A stretch of 6,244 nucleotides of DNA, taken from the NCBI GenBank assembly GCA_017308345.1, contig JAFKFE010001056.1, forward strand, positions 1 through 6,244, written 5' to 3'. Of the stretch, positions 1 through 6,001 are shown one piece after another. The position numbers and the translations under genes were made by a program. Position 1 is the first letter of the stretch, and each line of letters begins with the position of its first letter. The notes beneath the pieces were generated by a model. It was not told where the DNA came from, made no database searches, and saw nothing but the letters and a program-made list of their open reading frames with translations. This DNA comes from Alphaproteobacteria bacterium (GTDB lineage Bacteria; Pseudomonadota; Alphaproteobacteria; Rhizobiales; Rhizobiaceae).

Positions 1-2
1 GG

Positions 3-221
3 CCGGACCGCACCTTCAAGGTCGGCGAAGCGCTCAACAGCGCCGACTATGTCCTCGCGGGGGGCGGCTTTCCGGTCACCGTCAAGGGCGCCGGCGTCAT
101 CGGCGTCATCGCCGTTTCGGGTCTGCCGGAGCGCGAGGACCATGGCGTCGTGGTCGATGCGCTCTGCGCCCATCTTGGCATCGATGCGAGCGGGCTCGCG
201 CTGCCGCCGGAAGAAAAATGA
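3..221 (+). CDS. UPF0303 / HbpS-like (heme-degrading-domain) protein, C-terminal part only
   Basis: The reading frame is open from the window edge and ends at TGA 219-221, giving the last 72 residues of a protein whose start lies outside the window; the first complete codon is at position 3. The visible part runs through [26 protein letters not shown] and EREDH, then a final helix. A GGGFPV segment, a GxG(V/I)xGxxxVSGLP strand and an (E/D)DH before the last helix are typical of the UPF0303 branch of the HbpS/GlcG-like fold (about 160 residues in full), often labelled 'heme-degrading domain-containing'. The biochemical role of UPF0303 is not established, so heme binding is a family label only. 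The stop codon overlaps the start of the glycerate kinase gene (ATGA), which implies one transcript and probable translational coupling. The related GlcG proteins sit in glycolate-use operons, which loosely fits a glycerate kinase neighbour. Confidence 0.75.
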   Translation, partial: PDRTFKVGEALNSADYVLAGGGFPVTVKGAGVIGVIAVSGLPEREDHGVVVDALCAHLGIDASGLALPPEEK

Positions 222-1477
222 CCGACCCGAAAAGCTTCCTCACGTCGATCTTCAACGCCGCCGTCGCCGCCGCCGATCCGGAAAAGACGATCCGCAATCA
301 TTTGCCGGCAAAGCCAAAGGGCCGCACCATCGTCATCGGCGCCGGCAAGGGTTCGGCGCAGATGGCGGCGGCCTTCGAGAAGGTCTGGGACGGGCCGATC
401 GATGGCCTTGTCGTCACCCGTTACGGCTATGGCGCCAGATGCGAACGCATCGAGATCATCGAGGCGGCGCATCCGGTGCCGGATGCCGCCGGCCTGGAGG
501 CCTCGCGCCGGTTGCTGGAAAAGGTGCGCGGCCTGACCGCTGACGATCTGGTGGTGGCGCTGATTTCCGGCGGCGGCTCGGCCCTGCTGCCGTCGCCAGC
601 TCCCGGGCTGACCCTTGCCGACGAGATCGCCGTCAACGAGGCGCTGCTGGCCTCCGGCGCGCCGATCGCGGCGATGAACACCATCCGCAAGCATGTCTCG
701 ACGATCAAGGGCGGACGCCTGGCTGCCGCCGCCTACCCGGCGCGCGTGGTATCGCTGGTCGTCTCCGACATTCCCGGCGACAATCCGGCGCTGGTCGCCT
801 CGGGCCCGACCGTTCCCGACACAGGCAGCCGCGCCGATGCGCTGGCCTTGATCGCCGCCTACAACATGAAGCTCCCGGCCTCGGTCATGGCGCACATCCA
901 GTCGCCGGCCGCCGACGCGCCGCGCCCCGATGATCCGCGCTTTGCCGGCAATGAAGTGCATCTGACCGCCTCGGCCGGCGTGTCGCTGGAAGCAGCCGCC
1001 GCCGAAGCGAGGCGGGAAGGCATCGAGGCCGTCATCCTGTCGGATTCGATCGAGGGCGAGGCGCGCGAGGTCGGCGGCGTCCACGCCGCGATCGCGCGCG
1101 AAGTGGCGACGCGTAACCGGCCTTTTGCAAAGCCGGTGTTGATCCTCTCCGGTGGTGAAACGACTGTGACTTTGCGCGCCCGGGGCAAGGGCGGCCGCAA
1201 CTCGGAATTTCTGCTCGCTTTCGCCATCGGCATCGACGGTGTGAACGGTATCGATGCTTTGGCCGCCGACACCGACGGCATCGACGGCTCGGAGAACAAT
1301 GCCGGCGCCTTTGCCGACGGCTCGACCGTGACGCGCATGCGTTCGGCAGGCGTCGACGCCAAGGCAATGCTCGCCGGCAACAACGCTTGGACGGCTTTCA
1401 ACGCGGTCGGCGATCTTTTCGTGCCGGGACCGACCGGGACGAATGTGAATGATCTCAGGGCGATCCTGATCCGCTAG
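218..1477 (+). CDS. ttuD: Glycerate 2-kinase, type II (MOFRL family; TtuD/GckA-like, formerly 'hydroxypyruvate reductase')
   Basis: This 419-residue protein is full length for the family (about 420). It phosphorylates D-glycerate with ATP to give 2-phosphoglycerate in the cytoplasm, linking tartrate, hydroxypyruvate, glyoxylate or serine breakdown to lower glycolysis. The N-terminal DUF4147 domain (about residues 5-240) has the [10 protein letters not shown] loop with Lys44, then [28 protein letters not shown] and [10 protein letters not shown]. The C-terminal MOFRL domain (about 305-415) has LSGGETTV, then [10 protein letters not shown] with Arg327, and [16 protein letters not shown]. Lys44 and Arg327 appear to match the lysine and arginine shown to matter for catalysis in the Thermotoga maritima enzyme; that alignment is from memory. 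The ATG at 218 is preceded by GGAAG and overlaps the upstream gene's stop by 4 bases. Older annotations call this family hydroxypyruvate reductase TtuD, but the fold is that of a kinase. The family is clear; the symbol is less so, since gckA and glxK-type names are also used. Confidence 0.93.
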   Translation: MTDPKSFLTSIFNAAVAAADPEKTIRNHLPAKPKGRTIVIGAGKGSAQMAAAFEKVWDGPIDGLVVTRYGYGARCERIEIIEAAHPVPDAAGLEASRRLLEKVRGLTADDLVVALISGGGSALLPSPAPGLTLADEIAVNEALLASGAPIAAMNTIRKHVSTIKGGRLAAAAYPARVVSLVVSDIPGDNPALVASGPTVPDTGSRADALALIAAYNMKLPASVMAHIQSPAADAPRPDDPRFAGNEVHLTASAGVSLEAAAAEARREGIEAVILSDSIEGEAREVGGVHAAIAREVATRNRPFAKPVLILSGGETTVTLRARGKGGRNSEFLLAFAIGIDGVNGIDALAADTDGIDGSENNAGAFADGSTVTRMRSAGVDAKAMLAGNNAWTAFNAVGDLFVPGPTGTNVNDLRAILIR

Positions 1478-1759
1478 CCGCCAACGTCGTCATTCCGGGG
1501 CGGAGCAGGAGCGAAGCTCCGTCGCGAAGACCCTGGAATCCGCTCCGTGACCTCGGGCATGGAATGCAGCAGAGCAGAATTCGGCACCGTTGCGGCGCAT
1601 CGAAGTCACGGCATGGATCCTCGGGTCTGCGCGCGTCGCTTCGCTCCTTGCTCCGCCCGTGGATGATGACCTAATGGGCGTTTCGGTAAATCTCCAAGGC
1701 CGCGCGACCTCCATACAACAGGATCCGTTAAACCCTTCCTTGGGCGCGCAGAACAACGG
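1478..1759. other. Intergenic gap between convergent genes, mostly filled by an inverted repeat
   Basis: This gap of 282 bases separates the stop of the + strand glycerate kinase from the stop of the - strand UdgX fusion gene. Bases 1486-1670 are occupied by the two-armed inverted repeat listed separately. The remaining 1671-1759 shows no convincing gene, promoter or terminator. A frame of 88 codons on the - strand across the gap has no recognisable protein character and is mostly a reading of the repeat. Confidence 0.85.
1486..1670. repeat. Degenerate intergenic inverted repeat: two 70-base arms around a 45-base centre
   Basis: The left arm (1486-1555) and the reverse complement of the right arm (1601-1670) align along their whole length, with about three quarters of positions matching by eye and a few one-base gaps. 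Shared blocks include CGGAGCA, GGAGCGAAGC, AGACCC, ATCC and CCGTGAC. The centre, 1556-1600, is unrelated to the arms. Its position 8 bases after one stop codon and 89 bases before the other, with no coding content, is typical of short dispersed palindromic elements of rhizobial genomes, and the GATCC...CCGTGAC core resembles sequences recalled from Mesorhizobium and Bradyrhizobium intergenic regions. It could form a long imperfect hairpin in RNA from either side and so stop or stabilise both convergent transcripts, though no U-tract follows. Whether it is multicopy cannot be seen from one window. Confidence 0.75.
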
Positions 1760-3226
1760 TCACGCCCCCATCAACTCCCTCACATTCCGCATATCCCGCA
1801 AGAACCGCTCCCGCTCCGCCTCCTTGTCCGCCTGCTCGCGGATGCGCAGGGTGAAGGAGGGGTGGATGGTGAGGAACACGCGCAACCCATCCTCGCGCTC
1901 GACCACGTCGCCGCGCATCTTGGTGATCGGCACCGCCTTGCCGAGCAGCGACTGCGCCGCCGTCGCGCCGAGCGCCACCACGAGGTTGGGCTTGATCAGG
2001 TCGAGCTCCTTGTCCAGCCACCAGCGGCAGGCCTGGATTTCTCCGGCATTAGGCTTGGAGTGGATGCGCCGCTTGCCGCGCGGCTCGAATTTGAAGTGTT
2101 TCACGGCATTGGTCACATAGACCTTGCGGCGGTCGATCGCGGCGTCGTCGAGGATGCCGTCGAACACCTTGCCGGCCGGCCCGACGAAAGGCTTGCCGGC
2201 CAGATCCTCCTGGTCGCCGGGCTGTTCGCCGACGAAGATCACATCGGCATTCTCCGGCCCCTCGCCGAAAACGGTCTGCGTCGCATCGCGCCAGAGCGGG
2301 CAGCGATGGCAGCCTTTCGCCTCTTCGCGCAACTGTGGAATATCTTTCGCCTCAGGCCCAACCACATCGGCCGGCCTCGGCGCCGGCCAGTGCTTGGCCT
2401 GGACCTTGGCGTGGTGCGGTGCTGGGGTGGTGGGCATCCGGTCGATCATGGCTGACGCGGCTTTGTCCGCTCCTGCTATCAGGTCTGGAATGAGCGAGGC
2501 CTCGGGAAGGTTCCGCCAATATTTCTTCGGCATCTCCTTCTGCATCGCCTTCACCTTGAGACGCGCCGGGTTGAAGATATTCTCGAAATAGGTCCGCCAC
2601 AGCGTCTCGGCATCGTCTTCCGCCGGCGCGTCGCGCTTGCCGGCGCCCGGGCCGATGGCCAGCCGCTCGCCATTCCAATCGGCCGAGGCATGCGGCGTCA
2701 GGATCGTCCAGCGCATGCCGGTGAAGCGCCGCACGAAGAAATCGGCATTGCGCTCGACGATGAAATGCTCCGGCTCGAACCAGGCGACGTAGCGCTCTTG
2801 CGCGCCTTCGCCGATCTTCCGGAAACGCACGAAGGCGCGCATCTTGTGGATGTCGCGCCCCACCGCCTTTTCCATCGCCTCCAGCCGCCGGATATCCGGA
2901 TCGGTCGCAATCGACAGCAGCCTGGGTTCGGCCCGAAGCCGCCAAAGCAGCCGGTAGAGGAAACCGAAGCGCTCCGGGTCGCAATGGCAGATCACGGTCT
3001 CGGCGCGCTCGATGAAGTCGCGCGGCACGACCAGCCGCGCATCGGCCTGTGCAGCAGGCAAATCTTTGTCGCGGGTTTCGCCATCCGGCTCGACCTGCCA
3101 TGCGACGTCCTCCGGCGGGATGTCGTTCGTCGCCAGCCGCCGCGCCGCGTCGCGCCAGCCGGCAAAATCCGTCTGGCTTTCGAGCCGGACAACATGAGCG
3201 GCGAGGTTGAGCTCTGTTCTTGCCAT
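1760..3226 (-). CDS. udgX: DUF4130 (TIGR03915)-UdgX fusion: uracil-DNA glycosylase/cross-linking protein
   Basis: This 488-residue protein has two parts. The N-terminal part (about residues 1-250) is the DUF4130/TIGR03915 domain of unknown activity, with DPDIRRLEAMEKAVGRDIHKM near 109-129. The C-terminal part (about 295-488) is a UdgX-type family 4-like uracil-DNA glycosylase. It has CHRC (Cys306, Cys309), motif A GEQPGD at 333-338, LAGKPFVGPAG, the KRRIH loop at 385-389, Cys400 and the HPS motif at 455-457. In UdgX of Mycobacterium smegmatis the loop histidine forms a covalent bond with the abasic site after uracil removal; His389 is its counterpart, so covalent capture is expected. Only three cysteines suit the Fe-S cluster; His377 (AVKHF) sits about where classical family 4 enzymes have another. 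The ATG lies 2 bases after the radical SAM stop, without a clear ribosome site, suggesting translational coupling. The fusion and its pairing with a radical SAM gene are known features of the family. Confidence 0.93.
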   Translation of the reverse strand: MARTELNLAAHVVRLESQTDFAGWRDAARRLATNDIPPEDVAWQVEPDGETRDKDLPAAQADARLVVPRDFIERAETVICHCDPERFGFLYRLLWRLRAEPRLLSIATDPDIRRLEAMEKAVGRDIHKMRAFVRFRKIGEGAQERYVAWFEPEHFIVERNADFFVRRFTGMRWTILTPHASADWNGERLAIGPGAGKRDAPAEDDAETLWRTYFENIFNPARLKVKAMQKEMPKKYWRNLPEASLIPDLIAGADKAASAMIDRMPTTPAPHHAKVQAKHWPAPRPADVVGPEAKDIPQLREEAKGCHRCPLWRDATQTVFGEGPENADVIFVGEQPGDQEDLAGKPFVGPAGKVFDGILDDAAIDRRKVYVTNAVKHFKFEPRGKRRIHSKPNAGEIQACRWWLDKELDLIKPNLVVALGATAAQSLLGKAVPITKMRGDVVEREDGLRVFLTIHPSFTLRIREQADKEAERERFLRDMRNVRELMGA

Positions 3227-3228
3227 GG

Positions 3229-4464
3229 TCAGAACAGCGATAGCTGCTCGCAGGAGCGGGTGATCGCCTGGCGCAATCCGGCCTTGTCGGTGAGCGCGCC
3301 CGGCGACCAGCCTTCCGCGATGATGAAGGGCCGCACCTTGGCGACCGAATGGCAGAGCCGTCCGACATCCTCGAGCCGCAGCCGCCGGTGGCGGCGTGTC
3401 TCGATGATCCGGTCGATGACCTTGGTGCCAAGGCCTGGCACGCGCAACAGCGCTTCGCGCTCGGCGCGGTTGACGTCGACCGGAAACCGGCCCCGGTTGC
3501 GCAGTGCCCAGGCAAGCTTGGGGTCGATCGCCAGGTCGAGCATGCCGTCATTGCTGCCGGCCAGGATCTCCGGCTGCGAGAAGCCATAGAACCGCATCAG
3601 CCAATCCGCCTGGTAGAGCCGGTGCTCGCGCATCAGCGGCGGCTTTTGCAATGGCAGCGCCGAGGAAGAATCCGGGATCGGGCTGAAGGCGGAGTAGTAG
3701 ACGCGCCGCAGATCATAGCTGCCATAAAGACGGGCGCTGGCGCGCAGGATGCCGTCATCGGACGTCCTGTCGGCACCGACGATCATTTGCGTCGACTGGC
3801 CGCCCGGCGCGAAGCGCTCGCGCCTGCGGCTCTGCAATGTAGGCTCGGCCTTCTCCTCGATCTTGCGGCGCAGCTTCGCCATCGAAAGCCGGATCGTTTC
3901 CGGCTTCTTTTCGGGCGCCAGCTTTTTCACGCCTTCGTCGGTCGGCAGTTCGACATTGATCGACAAACGGTCGGCATAGAGGCCGGCCGTTTCGATCAAT
4001 TCGGCCGATGCTTCCGGGATGGTTTTGAGGTGAATATAGCCGCCGAACTTTTCCTCGATCCTGAGCCTGCGCGCCACTTCGACCATCTCGCCCATCGTCT
4101 CGTCGGGCGAGCGGATGACCCCCGAGGACAGGAACAGCCCCTCGATGTAGTTGCGGCGGTAGAAATCCATGGTGAGCTTTACTACCTCATCGACGCTGAA
4201 ACGGGCGCGCCGCACATTCGAGGACGAGCGGTTGATGCAGTAGCTGCAGTCATAGATGCAGAAATTGGTGAGCAGGATTTTCAAGAGCGAGATGCAGCGC
4301 CCGTCCGGCGCGTAGGAATGGCAGATGCCAGACCCTTCGGTCGAGCCGATGCCGCCTGATCTCAGCGAGTCGCGTTTCGCCGACCCGGAAGAGGCGCAGG
4401 AGGCGTCGTATTTGGCGGCGTCGGACAGGATCGCCAGTTTTTCGCGGACGGAAAGCACAGCCAT
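3229..4464 (-). CDS. Putative DNA modification/repair radical SAM protein (TIGR03916 type), linked to UdgX
   Basis: This 411-residue protein is close to the family's usual length of about 400. The radical SAM cluster motif is CIYDCSYC, with Cys69, Cys73 and Cys76 (CxxxCxxC). Before it lie KYDASCASSG (Cys23) and GICHSYAPDGRC (Cys48, Cys57). A helix-hairpin-helix motif, VPGLGTK at 342-348, implies DNA contact. The last five residues are QLSLF, a match to the consensus beta-clamp binding peptide. The substrate and product are unknown; a DNA-repair role is inferred in the family from its constant pairing with UDG-like proteins. I chose the ATG at 4464 because the conserved-looking protein begins MAVLSVREKLAIL. 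A GTG at 4536 would add 24 residues of non-conserved character and put the SOS-type box inside the gene. No good ribosome site precedes the ATG (the nearest GGAA is 14 bases away), so weak or leaderless initiation is possible. It is first in an operon with the UdgX fusion gene, 2 bases downstream. Confidence 0.92.
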   Translation of the reverse strand: MAVLSVREKLAILSDAAKYDASCASSGSAKRDSLRSGGIGSTEGSGICHSYAPDGRCISLLKILLTNFCIYDCSYCINRSSSNVRRARFSVDEVVKLTMDFYRRNYIEGLFLSSGVIRSPDETMGEMVEVARRLRIEEKFGGYIHLKTIPEASAELIETAGLYADRLSINVELPTDEGVKKLAPEKKPETIRLSMAKLRRKIEEKAEPTLQSRRRERFAPGGQSTQMIVGADRTSDDGILRASARLYGSYDLRRVYYSAFSPIPDSSSALPLQKPPLMREHRLYQADWLMRFYGFSQPEILAGSNDGMLDLAIDPKLAWALRNRGRFPVDVNRAEREALLRVPGLGTKVIDRIIETRRHRRLRLEDVGRLCHSVAKVRPFIIAEGWSPGALTDKAGLRQAITRSCEQLSLF

Positions 4465-4466
4465 TT

Positions 4467-4481
4467 GTTCATGATATGTTC
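4467..4481 (-). promoter_or_regulatory. Candidate LexA (SOS) box, GTTC-N7-GTTC
   Basis: The + strand reads GTTC ATGATAT GTTC; on the gene strand it is GAAC ATATCAT GAAC. This is an exact match to the direct-repeat LexA operator GTTC-N7-GTTC described for alphaproteobacteria such as Rhodobacter and Sinorhizobium. It ends 2 bases before the radical SAM start codon, in an AT-richer stretch, where a repressor would block transcription start or early elongation. I found no second copy elsewhere in the window by eye. LexA binding is inferred from sequence and position. Confidence 0.7.
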
Positions 4482-4495
4482 CAGAAATGCAATTG

Positions 4496-4522
4496 GCTAT
4501 AACTTTTGATTGTCGTCGGCAA
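4496..4522 (-). promoter_or_regulatory. Weak candidate promoter for the radical SAM-udgX operon
   Basis: On the gene strand, TTGCCG (4522-4517) and TATAGC (4501-4496) resemble -35 and -10 hexamers, but the spacer is only 15 bases. Transcription would start near 4489, putting the GTTC-N7-GTTC box at about +8 to +22. The stretch is clearly AT-richer than the surrounding genes. The 103-base gap to the upstream gene makes an own promoter likely; the exact hexamers are uncertain. Confidence 0.3.
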
Positions 4523-4567
4523 AACGTGATTGCCACGGTCAGAGCAGGTCACCGTTTCACACAGTCC

Positions 4568-5974
4568 TCACACCTCGTGCAGATAGAGGTGATAATCCAG
4601 TTCGCTGACGGTGCGGGCGACGCGCAGATATTCCGCCTGTTTGATCGCCACGAAGGTGCGGTGCAGGTCGGGGCCAAGCGCCGATTTCAGGAAATCGGAG
4701 CCCCTGGCCGCCTCGATCGCGGCGCGCCAGTCGGCGGGCATGGTTGACCTTTCGCTCGCCTGCTCGTAGCCGTTCCCTGTCGTTTCCGGCCCTGGATCCA
4801 GGCCCTCGTCGAGGCCTTTGACGATCCCGGCCAGCACTGTCGCCGCCACCAGATAGGGATTGGCGTCGACGCCCGACGGCCGGTGCTCGATGCGGCGGTT
4901 TTTTGCGTCGCCAGCCGGCACGCGTAGCGCCACCGAGCGATTGTTGACGCCCCATGTCGGCGCCACCGGGGCGTAGGATTGCGAGACGAAGCGCCGCCAT
5001 GAATTGGCGTGCGGCGCAAACACCAGCATCGATTCCGCCATGGTATGGATCAGGCCGCCCAGTGCGTTGAGCAGCTTCGGTGACCATTTTTCGCCCGCGG
5101 CCTCGGTGAAGACGTTGCGGCCCGCATCGTCCAGCAGCGAGACGTGGAAATGCATGCCCGAGCCGGCATAGGCCTCGATGGGCTTGGCCATGAAGCAGGC
5201 GGTGACGCCGTGCCGGCGCGCCTGCGCCCTGACCAGACGCTTCAGCATCACGAGGTCGTCGGCCGCCCGCATCACGTCCTTGCGGTAGTTCAGCGTCAGC
5301 TCGTACTGGCCGGGCGCGTATTCGGAGATGACGGTTTCGGCCGGTATGCCTTGCGCCTTGGCGGCGGCATAGATGTCGGAAAACAGCGGCTCCATGCCAT
5401 GCAGATGGTCTACCGAATAGACTTCCGTCTTGGCCGAGCGGCGGCCGTCGAGCACCGCGCGGGCAGGCTGCACCTTGCCGTCCGCGTCGCGCTCGTTGGA
5501 CAGCAGGAAGAACTCGAGCTCGAAGGCGCCGGCCGGATGCAGGCCGCGTGCCGCCAGCAATTCGACCTGCCTTGCCAGCACCAGCCGCGGGTCGGACGTC
5601 ATCGGTTGGCCGTCGAGATGATACATCGACATCAGCACCTGGCCGCGCGCCGGGTTTGTGCCGTGGAGCGGCGCAAGTGTGCCTGGGATCGGCCATGCCC
5701 TGAGGTCGCCGTCGCCGGTGTCCCACACCAGCCCGGTTTCGTGCACGTCCTCGCCGGTGATGTCGAGGCCGAGGATCGAGATCGGCAGATGCCGGCCGTT
5801 CTCGAAAATGCCCATCAGCTCGTGCCGCCGCACGATCTTGCCGCGGCCGATGCCGTTGGCGTCGGTGAGCACGATGTCGAACGCCTCGATCTCGGGATGC
5901 GCGTCGAGAAAGGCCTTCGCCTCGGCGGGCGTCGAGCCGGAAGGGGAGGTCGCGACGGTGTTCGGATTGTCCAT
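4568..5974 (-). CDS. Glutamine synthetase family protein (PuuA/gamma-glutamylamide-ligase-like)
   Basis: This 468-residue protein has the full glutamine synthetase layout: an N-terminal beta-Grasp domain (about 1-115) and a C-terminal catalytic domain (about 125-465). Visible active-site elements are FELEFFL with metal ligands Glu152 and Glu154, SEYAPGQYEL (Glu218, Glu225), GSGMHFHVSL (His275), RRFVSQSYAPVAPTWG, NRSVALRVP, RRIEHR at 360-365 (Glu363, Arg365) and ANPYLVAATVLAG. Such enzymes join glutamate to ammonia or, in the PuuA-like branch, to an amine, using ATP. The adjacent aminotransferase gene and the lack of the NLYDLP-type adenylylation context of GlnA favour a catabolic gamma-glutamylamide ligase over housekeeping GlnA. 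The amine (putrescine, ethanolamine or other) cannot be told. I chose the ATG at 5974, with AGAAGA 9 bases upstream; a TTG at 5983 would add three residues. It is 27 bases downstream of the aminotransferase gene, so probably in the same operon. Confidence 0.9.
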   Translation of the reverse strand: MDNPNTVATSPSGSTPAEAKAFLDAHPEIEAFDIVLTDANGIGRGKIVRRHELMGIFENGRHLPISILGLDITGEDVHETGLVWDTGDGDLRAWPIPGTLAPLHGTNPARGQVLMSMYHLDGQPMTSDPRLVLARQVELLAARGLHPAGAFELEFFLLSNERDADGKVQPARAVLDGRRSAKTEVYSVDHLHGMEPLFSDIYAAAKAQGIPAETVISEYAPGQYELTLNYRKDVMRAADDLVMLKRLVRAQARRHGVTACFMAKPIEAYAGSGMHFHVSLLDDAGRNVFTEAAGEKWSPKLLNALGGLIHTMAESMLVFAPHANSWRRFVSQSYAPVAPTWGVNNRSVALRVPAGDAKNRRIEHRPSGVDANPYLVAATVLAGIVKGLDEGLDPGPETTGNGYEQASERSTMPADWRAAIEAARGSDFLKSALGPDLHRTFVAIKQAEYLRVARTVSELDYHLYLHEV

Positions 5975-6001
5975 GGCTGCCAATCTTCTAACTGCTTTGT
6001 C

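Noticed and set aside
47..1084. Long open frame of 345 codons on the - strand opposite the glycerate kinase gene
   Set aside because: It lies antisense to a gene with clear family motifs. Its arginine- and glycine-rich, low-complexity translation is typical of shadow frames in GC-rich DNA.
1490..1756. Open frame of 88 codons on the - strand in the intergenic gap
   Set aside because: It is mostly a reading of the inverted repeat, without protein-like composition or a clear ribosome site.
1725..1759. Possible terminator after udgX (CCC...GGG followed by TTT on the - strand)
   Set aside because: The stem is 3 base pairs, with no stable hairpin or U-tract.
2352..3587. Open frame of 411 codons on the - strand spanning the radical SAM-udgX junction
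   Set aside because: It is out of frame with two well-supported proteins and has shadow-type composition; it is not a fusion of the two genes.
3349..4359. Open frame of 336 codons on the + strand opposite the radical SAM gene
   Set aside because: The opposite strand carries the CxxxCxxC motif, the helix-hairpin-helix and a full family-length protein; this frame shows no recognisable domain.
4520..4560. Possible terminator after the glutamine-synthetase-like gene (short CGTG/CACG and ACGGT/ACCGT pairings followed by TTTT on the - strand)
   Set aside because: The stems are only 4-5 base pairs and the T-run is four bases, which is too weak to call.
4464..4567. Possible riboswitch or small RNA in the gap upstream of the radical SAM gene
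   Set aside because: The gap of about 100 bases shows only promoter-like AT-rich sequence and the SOS-type box; I see no structured RNA motif.
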